Source of the DNA: Cycas panzhihuaensis
Taxonomy: Eukaryota; Cycadophyta
Direction: 5' to 3'
Length of the DNA: 64,000 nt
Assembly: GCA_023213395.1 (NCBI GenBank)
Contig: CM041465.1
Span: forward strand, 136,407,741 to 136,471,740
Within the stretch, counting starts at the first letter, position 1. Every line of letters begins with the position of its first letter. Below, one piece after another: positions 21,950 to 33,107 of the stretch. A program made the translations under genes and the position numbers. The notes beneath the pieces were generated by a model. The model searched no databases. It was given only the letters and a program-made list of their open reading frames with translations, and had not been told where the DNA came from.

Positions 21950-22505
21950 AAGGCACATTGCCACAAGCCTTCTCTCTAGGCAGGCATGTCTCAAACATTG
22001 GTAGATGTACTTGTTTTACAATGGGCATATTGTCGTAAGCCCTCTCTCTAGGCAGACATATCCCGTACACTCCTTCACTAGCAGTCAAGGATATACCCCC
22101 TTCAGCATTAATTTGGGGCATTTTGTCATAAGCCCTCTCATTAGGCAAACATACCCCATACTTGTCATAAGCCCTCTCATTAGGCAGACATACTCCATAC
22201 CATTCTTGTCATAAGCCCTCTCATTAAGCAAACATACCCCATACTTGTCATAAGCCCTCTCATTAGGCAGACATACCTCATGCCATTCTTGTCATAAGCC
22301 CTCTCATTTGGTAGACATACTAAATTTTTGTCATAAGCCCTCACATTAGGCAGACAAACCCTATACAATTCTTCTAAAAAAATTCTTGTACAACGAATAT
22401 ATTGCTATAAGCCCTCTCCTTAGGCAGGCATGCTCCGTACAATTTTCCATTGTTGTTTTACGAGCATATTGCCATAAGCCTCTCCACAGGCAAGTGTACC
22501 CCGTA
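21950..22505. repeat. X-family tandem repeat block (about ten units)
   Basis: Units centre on CATAAGCCCTCTC, then TTAGGCAGACATA and CCCCATAC. Spacing is about 40-45 bp in the middle (22115-22370) and longer at the edges. The reverse complement of the same unit occurs five times in X- (35090-35475). A repetitive antisense frame (CLPRERAYDNMP-like) results from the repeat and is probably not a protein. Confidence 0.85.
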
Positions 22506-22812
22506 TAAACAAATTATGTCTCAGTCTCAATTAGAATCATGACAAGATGCTCATGGTAGATTCAACATCAACTTTACTGCATAACTTTCTTTTCAAGTCA
22601 GCGACATAGTTTGGCCGCACGAGTCAACTCAAGTGATTTGGGCCACCTCAACTTTGAAGCTGTACCTATTGTTGGACCATTCCGAATTCTCCATCTCTCT
22701 GTTTAGCAAACACCATTTATGACAACAGCAAACCACGTAGCAAAAGGACTTTGAAGCAACTCTCCAAGAACATTTTTCCATCTTCAGCAGAAATTGGGGC
22801 CAATTTCTTTTT

Positions 22813-22826
22813 AAGCAGGGAGGAAA
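22813..22826 (+). other. X+ polypurine tract
   Basis: AAGCAGGGAGGAAA abuts the LTR start TGATGAG. X- has AAGCAAGGAGGAAA at the same place. Confidence 0.85.
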
Positions 22827-23107
22827 TGATGAGTATTTATTGTATAGTCATATATAGTCTTAGTCTTAATACTCTTTTAAGTATCATTTTAAAGATGCTT
22901 GAGGAACCTAATTAGTAATTAGGTACACACGTGACACATGTCCTACATGGAACATACATGTGTCCTACATATAACTAACTCTAGCTTGTATAAATACGTA
23001 TGTCATTTCCTCAAGAGAATCAATGAAGGGAGAAGTTCTTCTTTCCTCCTCCTATTCTAGTATTCTTGTGCTTGCTAAGATCTATGCTTGAATCGAAATG
23101 CATATCA
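22827..23107 (+). repeat. X+ 3' LTR
   Basis: 281 bp, TGATGAGTATTT...ATGCATATCA. It carries TATAAATA near 22990 and matches the X- LTRs in the GGAACATACATGTGTCC block and in both ends. It is followed by gag sequence of K. Confidence 0.85.
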
Positions 23108-23580
23108 CTATTTCACCCAACTAAGCAGATTACAACAAAGAGGAACAATAGACGAGTGTTATCAAAAGTTTATTAGTTTGGTTTACAGAGTAATTGACTT
23201 GTCATTACCTTGGAGTGTTGATGTATTCACATCAGGCCTGCACCACAATATGAAAATTGATGTCAAGGCACAAAAACCTTAGGATCTTAGTGAGGTTGTT
23301 CACTTGAGTCGAAACAAAAATCTTATTATTGTCCATCAATGTTAAGAAATAACGGGTCCTTTAGACCGATTGTTACCATAGCTCAAGGAGCGATCAATGA
23401 AAAAAGTAATTTACAACCCAGTACAATGAAAAAGGGGAAATAATAGTCCACAAAACAATCCACGTAAATATTGCCAATTGATAGAAGAAAAAATGGAAGA
23501 ACATCGGTACAAAGGAACTTGTTATTGGTGTAATGAAAAGAGGCTAAAAGGACACAGATGTTTGAAATGAAAATTATATT
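23108..23580 (+). pseudogene. K gag remnant with zinc knuckle
   Basis: After the X+ LTR, the frame reads YFTQLSRLQQRGTIDECYQK, FISLVYRV, FTSGLHHNMKIDVKAQKP and LSEVV, a chromovirus capsid end. Further on CYWCNEKRLKGHRC fits the C-x2-C-x7-H-x-C knuckle of chromoviral Gag. Several stops and frame changes are present. The upstream part of gag is not recognisable. Confidence 0.8.
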
Positions 23581-23679
23581 CACTAGTTACTACAAATGAA
23601 GAACCAACGAATGAAATAACAGAAATAGTGGAAAAAGAGGATGACGTAGGTGATGATCAACAATTCGAGAAAAGACCAA

Positions 23680-25551
23680 TAATGTTCTTATCAACAATGT
23701 TGGGAATCTCTACACTGGAAACCCTGAAAATCAAGGGATTTGTTATAGAAGGGTTTGATTATTCCAATTGATTCATGAAGTACCCATAATTTTATTGACC
23801 ACTACTACACCAAAAAATAAGGATTACAAATTACAAAAATATTTACGTTTCAAGTTCAAGTTAGTGGTCATAGACAATTACATGGTGAAGGAATACTAAG
23901 AAATCCTAAGTTCTCTTTTGGTGATTATACCTTAAAAGCATATTTTTTTGTTATTGAAATTGGGGGAGTTGATGCCGTATTAGTGAGTCAATGGTTGAGA
24001 ACCTTAGGTACCTATGAAATAAATTTGTAGGACATGTTTATGAGATTAAAGAGGGTGATAAAACCATTGCCTTAAAGGATTAGTGATTCCTAGTATTGAA
24101 CAAGTAACTTCATATCAAATGAATAAATTACTCTGCAAAAGGTATCCAGGATGTGTGATACAATATTTCTCAATGAACATGGAAAATAATAGGCAAGAAT
24201 TCAAGGATAATCAAATGCGGAATTTGATTAATAAACATGAAATGATATTCCGAGAATTATCGGCCATCTTACTCCTTGATCATGGTATGGAACATATAAT
24301 TGAATTAGAGAAAGGTTCAACACCTATTATAATCAAACCATATCAACATCCTTATAAACACAAAAATGAAATTGAACAATTAGTTCAAGAATTACTAGAA
24401 CTTGAGGCAGTTCAAACCAATTTAAAGTTCATTCATTTCACTTGTAGCCTTGGTAAGAAAAAAAGATGGCTCATTTTAAATGTGTGTCGAATATTATGCT
24501 CTTAATAAGGTTACAATTAAGAACAAATTTCCCATTTCACGAATTGATGAATTACATGGTGCGCAGTATTTTACAAAGCTTGATCTTAGAACATGTTATT
24601 ATTAGATTAAAATAAGGGATCGAGATACACATAAAACTACATTTCGCATGCATGAAGGACATTGTGAATTCATGGTAATGACATTTGGCTTATGTAATGC
24701 GCCTGTTATCTTCCAAGCAACAATGAAGGTAGTTTTTCCCCTTTCATGAGAAAATTCGTGTTACTATTCTTCAATGACATATTTATAGTAAAAATTGGGA
24801 AAATCGTCTCACCCACGTGAACAAACAAGAACAATTTTTTTTTGCAAAGAAATCTAAATGTAGCTTTGGAAAACAACAAATGGATTATTTAGGGCATATT
24901 ATTTTCAAGGACGGAGTTAGGGTTGATTCAGATAAATTCAAAGCTATATTAGAATGGTTTGTCCTATATACTATTAAAATGTTGAGAGGATTCTTGGGAC
25001 TTATTCGGTATTATCGTCAATTTGTGAAGAATTATTCACATATTACATCCATTTTAACTGATCTTCTAAAAAAACAATCCTTCCTATGAAATGATGCAAC
25101 ATAGTCTTGTTTTGAAAGTCTTAAGTTAATTATGACATCCTTACTCCTATTAGTGACACCAGATATCACAAAAACTTTCACCATAGAATATGACGCATCA
25201 ATAATAGGAAATGGTGCAATCTTAATCCAAGATAGACAACCTATTGTATATGAAAGTTGACGATTAAATGATAGAGAGAAACTCACAAATACATATGACA
25301 AGGAAATGTTAGCAATCATGCATGCCTTACACAAATGGTGTCAATGCTTACTAGGCATTGAGTTCCTTGTTAAGATAGACCATAATAGTTTTGAACACTT
25401 CTTGAAACAACAAGATTTATCACTTGAACAACAAAAATGTGTCAATAAGCTACATATATATGATTTTGGAATTTGGTACAAGAAGGGGAAGACAAATGTT
25501 GTTGCAGACACATTATTGTGCAGGATGAGGGAATCTAGCTTTAGTCTATAA
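23680..25551 (+). pseudogene. K protease, reverse transcriptase and RNase H
   Basis: A broken pol. Protease may start near 23690 (STMLGIST, LKIKGFV), with no intact Asp-Ser-Gly. The RT region runs from about 24235: [72 protein letters not shown] and then LLFFNDIFIV, where the catalytic (Y/F)xDD box has Asn for the first Asp. RT connection: FAKKSKCSFGKQQMDYLGHII and LRGFLGLIRYYRQFVKNY. RNase H: TFTIEYDASI, LTNTYDKEMLAIMHALHKW and VVADTL. At least ten stops or shifts; long dead. Confidence 0.85.
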
Positions 25552-25639
25552 TTATTATCAATCTTGGTTGGCTAGATGACATACAAGTTGAATATGCTAA
25601 GATTTTTGAAGTAAGCTAGCTAATCATTAATCTCCAAAA

Positions 25640-26244
25640 AGAGCCTTAAGGAAAATTTAAATGGAAAAATGATATTCTATGGTATAAAGGCCGCATCTAT
25701 CTAGGGGCAAAATCAAAATTTAAACAACAAATTTTGAAAGGAGGACATATAGTATAGACTGCAGGTCACATTGTATTCTATAAAACTTATTGTCAAACAA
25801 GACAATCATTCTTTTGGAAAGGAACGAAAAATGATATCCACAAAATTGTTAATAAGTGCAAAGTCTGTTAAATTTTTAAATATGAAAATATTCTTCTACC
25901 AGGGTTGCTACAACCATTGCCAATTTCACACCAGAAGTGGGAATGTGTAAGGAGGGATTTTATCATAGGATTACCTAGGTCAGATAACAAAGATTGTATA
26001 TATCTTGTGGTTGATCGGCTAGCTAAATATGCCCACTTCATGGCCATACAAAGTGATTTCAAGGCTTGTTAGGTCACATCAATATTTATGAAGGAAATTC
26101 ATAGACTTCATAGATTGCCAAAAGTTATTATTAATGATAAAGATTAAAAATTTCAAAGTAATTTTTGGTAAGAATTATTTAAACAACAAGGTATTACCCT
26201 AAATATGAGCACTAACTACCACTCTCAATTAGATGGGCAAACTG
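25640..26244 (+). pseudogene. K integrase, 5' portion up to the C1 insertion
   Basis: Pieces of the zinc finger (GGHIV, AGHIVFYKTYCQT, IHKIVNKCKVC) and core: RRDFIIGLPRSDN with the first Asp, LVVDRLAKYAHFMA, then VIINDKD and FQSNFW near the second Asp, then TNYHSQLDGQT at the end. C1 enters right after the first base of the next codon, which is the catalytic Glu of the D,D-35-E triad. Confidence 0.85.
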
Positions 26245-26793
26245 TGTTAAACCTTATGTTTAAATGTTAAGTTAATGTACTTTTATTTTTCATGTAATAT
26301 ATGCACTTTTTACTTTAGGGGTGACTTATCACTTAAGTGATAAAGTGCACACCCACATTCTTTCTAGTGACACAACGTTGTCACTAAAGGGTCAAATGGA
26401 CCCTCATGCATTTTTGCTCACATGAGAGCCCAAAAGGACACATGTCCAACATGCAAGGCATGTATCTTGGATGTTTGACACTTGTCAAACATCCAAGGCC
26501 TTAGGTCTCTCACTCTATATAATGAGAGCTCTCCTCATTGTCTCACACAAGAGTTGGAGCTGTATTGTTATGCTATCAGTTTGCTAATCAAACTGTTTCT
26601 TCTTGGGAGGTTGGACCAATTCCAACTCCACATATTGGGTATCATTTTCTCTTGCTCCTTCATTCAAGTTTTGTCTCTTTGCTTTCTCTTTGCCTTGAGT
26701 TTATTATACTTGTTTATATTTCTGCAACTAGAACTAGAGTGATGCTAGTTTCTAGATCTAGGGATTGTTGAGGCCATCTAGCCTCTTTTCACA
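26245..26793 (+). repeat. C1 5' LTR
   Basis: 549 bp, TGTTAAACC...TTTTCACA. An 18-bp perfect palindrome centred on CACTTAAGTG lies at 26326-26343. A TATATAAT box at 26516-26523 (in CTCTATATAATGAG) is the likely promoter. Confidence 0.93.
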
Positions 26794-26795
26794 TT

Positions 26796-26807
26796 TGGTA
26801 TCAGAGC
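26796..26807 (+). other. C1 primer-binding site
   Basis: TGGTATCAGAGC two bases after the LTR, an exact Met-tRNA type. Confidence 0.9.
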
Positions 26808-27037
26808 AAGAGGAGACTAGCTCCCTCAGTTCTACTGTTTTTTTGCAGCTGCTCAAGGAGTTCTTTGAAGAAGCAACAAACCCTTGGTGACGACCTTCGC
26901 ACTCCGAAGGCGATCCAAGGTTTGTTTGAAGGTTTTTTTGCAGGATCAAGCATTTTGGAGCTTTTTTTAAAAAGGCACTGTGGAGAAAAAGGTCTTTTTT
27001 TCTAGTTCTGGCGGCACGGTATGGGCCCCACATTCCT

Positions 27038-27106
27038 CATCAAAAGCGCTGTTTTTCAGCCATCAAAAGCGCTGTTTTTCAGCCATCAAAAGCGCTGCTT
27101 TTCAGC
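27038..27106 (+). repeat. Three tandem 23-bp units in the C1 leader
   Basis: Three head-to-tail copies (27038-27060, 27061-27083, 27084-27106) built on CATCAAAAGCGCTG, with one T/C difference in the third, then a partial fourth. Near them TTTGCTTTCAAATTTCA recurs three times (about 27160-27290). None of this is in C2. Confidence 0.9.
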
Positions 27107-27498
27107 CATCAAAGCCTTTTTCCACCGGTATCTGTTCATCTATTTGTCCTCACAGTCAGACTTTGCTTTCAAATTTCAGCCATTTGTCCTCTTCATCCAA
27201 ATTGTCCTGATCCGAACTTTGCTTTCAAATTTCAACCGTGTCCTGTTCATCTAGCTGTCCTCCTGATTCAGAGACTTTGCTTTCAAATTTCAGTCTGTTG
27301 TCCAAGAGCCTTAGTGGGTCCTCAACACATTTGTCCGTGACCTTAGTGTTCAAATTGCAAAAAAATTTCAAATTTTAGCCTATGTTTTGGCTCTTAAAAG
27401 TTTTAACACTTAGTTATTGTTTGAACAAGTGTTAATTAAGTGATTTTAAGTGTTTTTTTTCAAAAGTGATACTCATCACTAAATTTTAAAACACTTTT

Positions 27499-28394
27499 AA
27501 GGCACCTTGCATGGTGACCTATTGCCCTTAGTCTCAAAGAGGGCTCTAATACTTAATAAAAATCACTTTTTTTTATCGTTGGGACTAATTTAAAGTCCCA
27601 ACACTTGGTGCTTGATGTCATTTTTCATGCAAGTGGCTGTCTTACCCTCATTTGTTCAACATTAAAAGGAACCCACTTGTATCTTCATAACAAGTTTTGC
27701 ATTACTTCTTTCAGCACTTAAGCTTTTTTTCAAAAAAAGTACTTTGCAAAACTTATTGTAATCAAGCATTTGGTTTCTTACTTGGATCAAACATAGCACT
27801 ACATTTTCATTAAAGTGCTCATTGTAAAAACACTACAAGTGTTCATATTCATGTACTTACATTGCTTCCTCTTGAAGCCACTCTTGTAAAGCTTAAATCA
27901 AAGCATTTTTCATAAGTACATTTTCCAAGCAAAAAGAAACCTAAGTTTACTTTAAAATCTGCTAAAAGGTGACTTAAAATCTGTTAAAGAGGCTCGAAAA
28001 AAGTTCAAACCTTACCTCTAAATTAACCTTAAGCTTGGTGCATTCCCTAGGGGACCAACCGACCGTACGGTCAGTGCATGACAATTAAGGTTGCTTGAGG
28101 GAAAGGAGGTTCGAAAAGGGTGTTATTGGGGCTGTGAATCCCAGGGAAAGCATGGTACGTCCATGCAGATCAACCCTACCTGCCTTGTCCTAGATTTAAC
28201 TTGGCCAACATTTGGATCTTCTCTATAAGATCAAGTTGGACCAACTCTATAGCTTAGTCCTCCACCCCTCATCATTCCATTCAGTTGTTGGATCTTCTAG
28301 GAAGATCAGGACTGTTGGTTTTGTTAGAAGGTTGAACATAAGCGACGAAAGCTTTGAGTTTCCAAGTTATCTGCTAGCTTCAAGTGTTTATAAA
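27499..28394 (+). other. C1 leader block conserved with C2
   Basis: Non-coding leader similar to 42329-43195 of C2: GGCACCTTGCATGGTGACC at the start, then CCTTAAGCTTGGTGCATTCCC, AATTAAGGTTGCTTGAGGG, GGAAAGCATGGTACGTCCATG and CTATAAGATCAAGTTGGACC. The part at 28000-28260 is the most alike. The leader upstream of 27499 is unrelated to that of C2. It may contain packaging or translation signals. Confidence 0.6.
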
Positions 28395-29210
28395 TTGAAA
28401 CATGGCTGCCATAAACATGCTAAATGCATGCACTATTGATTAACGAGGACAAGATAATTATCAAGAATGGAAGAGATTCACTCGAACTTGCTAATCATGA
28501 GCAATTTTGGAGTTATGTTTCGGGAGATTACCTCGACTAGCCTTTGTTACCAATGGGAATATTCTTGTGCAACTGATGATGCTTTGCTTCTTTGCTTGGG
28601 AAGCCAAAGATGAAATTGCTTTGGCATTCCTTCACATGATTGTTGATGTACATGTAGATCAGAATCTTGCTGGTGCTAACACTTCTAAGGAAGCTTGGGA
28701 CACCTTGTCCTCATTGTATGAAAGGTGAGATCAAGCTCGCATTTTAATGGTTAAAGCAAAATTGTATTCTATTAAGTTTATCAAGCCCATGTCGGCTTTT
28801 CTTTCCTCCATCAAGGAGGTATGTAATGAATCGAATACACTTGGAAGTCCAAGAACGAGGATGAATTGATCACATCCATCACCAAAGCCTCACCGAAGAC
28901 TACAATGGCTTTATTTCATCTACTACAAGAGATGGTTCCCTCAAAACTATGACATTCAACGAATTTGAAAGTCTATCACTTCAAGAAGAACAAATCTACA
29001 CTAAAGATAATGAGGAGGTACCATCTACATCAGGTGCATTTACGGCCAATTCAAAGGCCAAACAACAACCCAAACCTGCAGTTTCCAAGCAGTTTGGGAA
29101 CATGAACATTGGGTCTTCAAGGACCAATGTTGTATGTCATCTTGTGGCAAGCCCGGCCACATCGCACCGAGTGTCTAAAAAGCAAGCAGATCTACGCCAA
29201 CAATGACCAC
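28395..29210 (+). pseudogene. C1 gag
   Basis: Broken copia Gag parallel to C2: NYQEWKR at the start, then FAWEAKDEIALAFLHMI, SKEAWDTLSSLYER, a stop, ILMVKAKLYSIKFIKPMSAFL, LSSIKEVCNE, and a nucleocapsid with the first Cys of the knuckle lost (SCGKPGHIAP). Several frame changes. The matching C2 segment gives a continuous picture of the family. Confidence 0.8.
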
Positions 29211-29389
29211 GCCAGCGGTGCCAACAACAAAGACCACACCGGTACCAGCGGCCACGTCGGCGATGCCGGGCGGTTTCAGCGGCAACAACAACGGAAGAAG
29301 AACCCCTCGACCAAATCGAGGTGCCTATCGAGGAGGTCAAAGAGGAAGGGGCTTGAGGTGGCAATCAACGCCACTCTAATCGGTTTGCG

Positions 29390-30360
29390 AGATGAAGACA
29401 AACTGTTTGTGCATATCGAGACATCCAAGGTTGATGAAACTTGGATTATTGATTCTGAGCTTCACAACACATGACCGAAGTGAAGAGCTCCTCACCAACA
29501 TCAAGGAAGGCAAAGGTCAATCAGTGACCTTTGGAAATAATCAATCTACCAAAATTTCTGGAGTAGGCACAATCACTCCATTTTTTTCCTCATCAAATCC
29601 TTCCTCCACATTTCCCGATGGCAATGCCTATTTAATACCTTCAATGGACAAAATCTACTATCTCATAGCTTTGGACAAGCAACAGATGAGTGTATTGTTC
29701 CAAAACGGGAAATGTATAATTAGTGACAAAGAAGACCAAGTAGTAGCAGTTGGCTATGAGGATCAAGGCCTCTACAAGATGGATGCAAATAATATAACAC
29801 TTGATTCTTCTTACTCTGGTTCCATTGTCACTCCTTACTTGTCCAAGATGCAACTTTGGCATCAACGTCTAGGCCATTTGAGCTTAGACAATTTGAGGCA
29901 GATGATCAACAAGAACATGGTACATGGGCTTCCTAAGATTTATGGAACGAAATGTCTTTGCGGCGTGCATTATGGGAACTCAACATCGCTTGCCTTTCCC
30001 TAAAGGCAAAGCGTGGCGTGCATCACATCCTCTACAGCTAGTACATTCGGATTTGTGTGGACCTATGTGCACATCATCTTTTGGAGGAGCTTTGTATTAT
30101 ATCTCCTTCATTGATGATTTTTCTCACAAAGTTTGGGTTTACTTCATCAAACACAAATCTGAAGCATTTTCCAAGTTCAAAGAATTCAAACTTGAAGTGG
30201 AAAATGAGTCTAGCCATTCAATCAAAACATTCAGGACAGACAATGGAGGTGAATTTACATCAAATGAATTCACCCAATACTGCAAGGATAACGGCATTCG
30301 GAGACAATGGACGATACCTCACACTCCTCAACAAATGGAGTCTCCGAACAGATGAACAGA
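29390..30360 (+). pseudogene. C1 protease and integrase
   Basis: The protease site reads ETWIIDSELHNT: the Gly after Asp-Ser is changed to Glu. Then a long frame (29392-30003) gives GKGQSVTFGN, SMDKIYYLIALDKQQMSV, LWHQRLGHLSLDNLRQM and CLCGVHYG (altered zinc Cys pair). The frame 29924-30355 gives the core: QLVHSDLCGPM, YISFIDDFSHKVWVYF and RTDNGGEFTS, with both Asp residues. The Glu region is damaged (TPQQMESPNR), where C2-type sequence reads PQ-NGV. Confidence 0.85.
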
Positions 30361-30529
30361 ACTTTGGCCAATAAAGCCAAAGCTATGATGCATGCACAAG
30401 GACTCACTCGAGCTTACTGGGCAGAGGCATTTCACACAGCTGCCTATGTGTGTCCATGATCCTACTACGATCACCAACATGACACCCGGGAGGCATGGTG
30501 CGGCAAAAAGCCTCATCGACCATTTGAGG

Positions 30530-32545
30530 GCTTTTGGGTGCCGCTTATATGCACATTCCCGATCAACAAAGGAAGAAATTAGACAAGCATAGTCTAAAAT
30601 GCATCTTTGTAGGTTATGCCATTCACAGTAAAGCCTACAAGTTGTATGATCCTATAGGGAAGAAAATGCATCTCTCAAGAGATGTCATCTTTCTTGAAGA
30701 AGATCACCGGGAGGTGCAAACAAGATCCATGCAACCTCCCATTGACAAAGGCAAGAAGATTGTTGAGGCCTTCCTTCCTCTCAATCCTCTACACCATGTT
30801 CATCATACGCACCATGTGGACCGTCTACTTCAACCGAATTTGCTCCACTTGATCCAAGCACATCTTACATTGACCAACCACTTACACCGTAAGATCTTGA
30901 GGTTCAAGTAACTTCAATTCAAAAGTTACCCAAATGGTACACACAAAGCGATTCGGGATGGTCACATCATTGAAGGAAAACGTCCATCTAAATATCTAAG
31001 AAAACCAATTATGCACTTATGGCTGAAGTGCTTTGTGTTGATGAGCGTTCCACTTTTGAGGAGCCTTCTAAAAATGGAAATTGGAAGGCTGCCATGGATG
31101 AAGAAATCCATTCTATTGAAAAGAATGGTACTTGGAATTTGGTTGAATTGCCTAAACACAAACAGGCAATCAGTTGCAAATGGGTCTACAAGACCAAATT
31201 CCATTCTGATGGTTCACTTAAAAGGCAGAAAGCATGCCTTGTCGCAAAAGGTTTTAAACAAAAGGAAGGCATAGATTATGAAGAAACTTTTGCACCAGTG
31301 GCGAACATGAATACTATCAGACTTCTCTTGGCCTTAGGCGCTCAATGCAAATGGCCTGTTTTCAGATGGACGTGAAGAGCGCCTTTCTTAATGGCGATCT
31401 TCGTGAGGAGGTGTATTTGGAGCAACCTCCGGATACAAAGTACAAGGCAAGGAGCATTTTGTATATCGCCTAAAAAAGGCGTTATATGGCTTGAAGCAAG
31501 CTCCAAGGGCATGGTATGCAAAAATCGATGAATACTTCTTGAGACATGGGTTTCATCGATCTACTTGATCCTAATCAGATATAAAAAATGGAAAAACCAT
31601 GTAATTTTTGTTGCCTTGTATGTAGATGACTTAGTGATCCTTTGGTAGTGACACTAAGATGATTCATATTCTCCAAGATGATTTGAAGAGAAGTTTTGAG
31701 ATGACGGATCTTAGACTTCTCCATTATTTTAGGCTTTGAGATATGGCAATAGCTGAGCTATATCTTCATCTCCCAAGCGAAATATTCTTGGGACATTTTG
31801 CGGTTCGGGATGCACGACGCAAAAGCTGCGCCTACACCTATGGAGAATGGATCTAAGCTTACTCTCAATGAGGAAGCGCACAGAGATCCCACACTTTCTG
31901 GCGATTGATTGGGAGTCTCATTTATCTCACCAACACTCTAGGATATTTCATTTGCTGTTGGGATTTGCTCACGTTACATGTCTCAACCCAATCAGATACA
32001 CTGGAATGCAGACAAAGGCATACTTAAGTACATCAAAGGCACATTACAACATGGCCTTGAGTATGCACATAATGAGAACTTCACTCTGGAAGGGTTCTCG
32101 ATTCGATTAGGCGAGTTGCCAAGATAGCGGAGATCAACCTCGGGATCTTGTTTTACCCTTGGTTCAAGATTGTTTCGTGGAGTTGCAAGAAGCAACCCAA
32201 TGTTACCTTGTCCTCCTCCGGCAGTACAAGGTGCGCAGCCATGACTTGTGAGGCTATCCGCTACGACGGATTCTTGGGGAACTTGGACTTGAGCGGGGTC
32301 ACCCCACCGGGATACATTGACGATCAAAGTGTGCTCAAGTTAGCTAAGAATCCAGGTCTTTCATGCGCGGACAAAACACATCGAGGTTCACCATCACTTC
32401 ATCGAGAGAACATGTTCGTAATGGTGAGATCAACCTCCAAGTCTGAGACCTCTGAGGAGGAGACAGACATCTTTACCAAGCCTCTTGGTAGAGACAAGTT
32501 TGTAAAATTCGAGATGGTCTTGGTGTCAGGCTTAACATTGTAAGC
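30530..32545 (+). pseudogene. C1 reverse transcriptase and RNase H
   Basis: Integrase tail (DQQRKKLDKHSLKCIFVGYA), a basic linker, then [67 protein letters not shown] across a frameshift near 31372, [10 protein letters not shown] and a broken YVDD region (about 31618). RNase H survives in pieces (SWSCKKQPNVTLSS, DDQSVLKLAKNPG, EEETDIFTKPLGRDKF). Many short deletions. Not functional. The polypurine tract is GATGAGGGG just before 32555. Confidence 0.85.
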
Positions 32546-32554
32546 GATGAGGGG

Positions 32555-33107
32555 TGTTAAACCTTATGTTTAAATGTTAAGTTAATGTACTTTATTTTTC
32601 ATGTAATATATGCACTTTTTACTTTAGGGGTGACTTATCACTTAAGTGATAAAGTGCACACCCACATTCTTTCTAGTGACACAACGTTGTCACTAAAGGG
32701 TCAAATGGACCCTCATGCACTTTTGCTCACATGAGAGCCCAAAAGGACACATGTCCAACATGCAAGGCATGTATCTTGGATGTTTGACACTTGTCAAACA
32801 TCCAAGGCCTTAGGTCTCTCATTTCACTCTATATAATGAGAGCTCTCCTCATTGTCTCACACAAGAGTTGGAGCTGTATTGTTATGCTATCAGTTTGCTA
32901 ATCAAACTGTTTCTTCTTGGGAGGTTGGACCAATTCCAACTCCACATATTGGGTATCATTTTCTCTTGCTCCTTCATTCAAGTTTTGTCTCTTTGCTTTC
33001 TCTTTGCCTTGAGTTTATTATACTTGTTTATATTTCTGCAACTAGAACTAGAGTAATGCTAGTTTCTAGATCTAGGGACTGTTGAGGCCATCTAGCCTCT
33101 TTTCACA
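32555..33107 (+). repeat. C1 3' LTR
   Basis: 553 bp. It differs from the 5' copy by one T indel, an ATTTC insertion near 32821 and about three substitutions. Palindrome at 32635-32652 and TATATAA at 32830-32836. The right flank AACTG completes the duplication. Confidence 0.93.

Larger units (their letters stand above)
13098..23107 (+). mobile_element. Non-autonomous LTR element X+, carrying captured gene fragments
   Basis: 5' LTR remnant (to 13326), Met-type primer site, about 2.2 kb with host gene fragments, the nested minus-strand copia element Y (15580-21866), a tandem-repeat block (21950-22505), polypurine tract and 3' LTR (22827-23107). There is no gag or pol of its own. The minus-strand relative X- (34124-37042) shares the LTR, repeat block, pre-PPT segment and PPT, which proves a mobile family. 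Without Y it is about 3.7 kb. The left end is rearranged, so no duplication partner for CTATT (23108-23112) was found. It lies in the gag region of K. Confidence 0.75.
26245..33107 (+). mobile_element. Ty1/copia element C1, nested in K integrase
   Basis: LTRs 26245-26793 and 32555-33107, exact duplication AACTG at 26240-26244 and 33108-33112, Met-type primer site, 1.6-kb leader, gag 28395-29210, protease/integrase 29390-30360, RT/RNase H 30530-32545, polypurine tract before 32555. It is the same family as C2 (40649-47910). The LTRs differ by only about three substitutions and two small indels by eye, yet pol has many frameshifts and stops, so it may have been defective when it inserted. Confidence 0.93.

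Noticed and set aside
21950-22505. Regular repeats with spacers, CRISPR-like at first sight
   Set aside because: Eukaryotic LTR context, unequal spacing, diverged units, and the same block inside a second mobile copy; it is a retroelement tandem repeat.
23108-26244. Endogenous pararetrovirus
   Set aside because: Integrase, LTRs and a chromodomain-like end are present and there is no movement protein, so it is a chromovirus.
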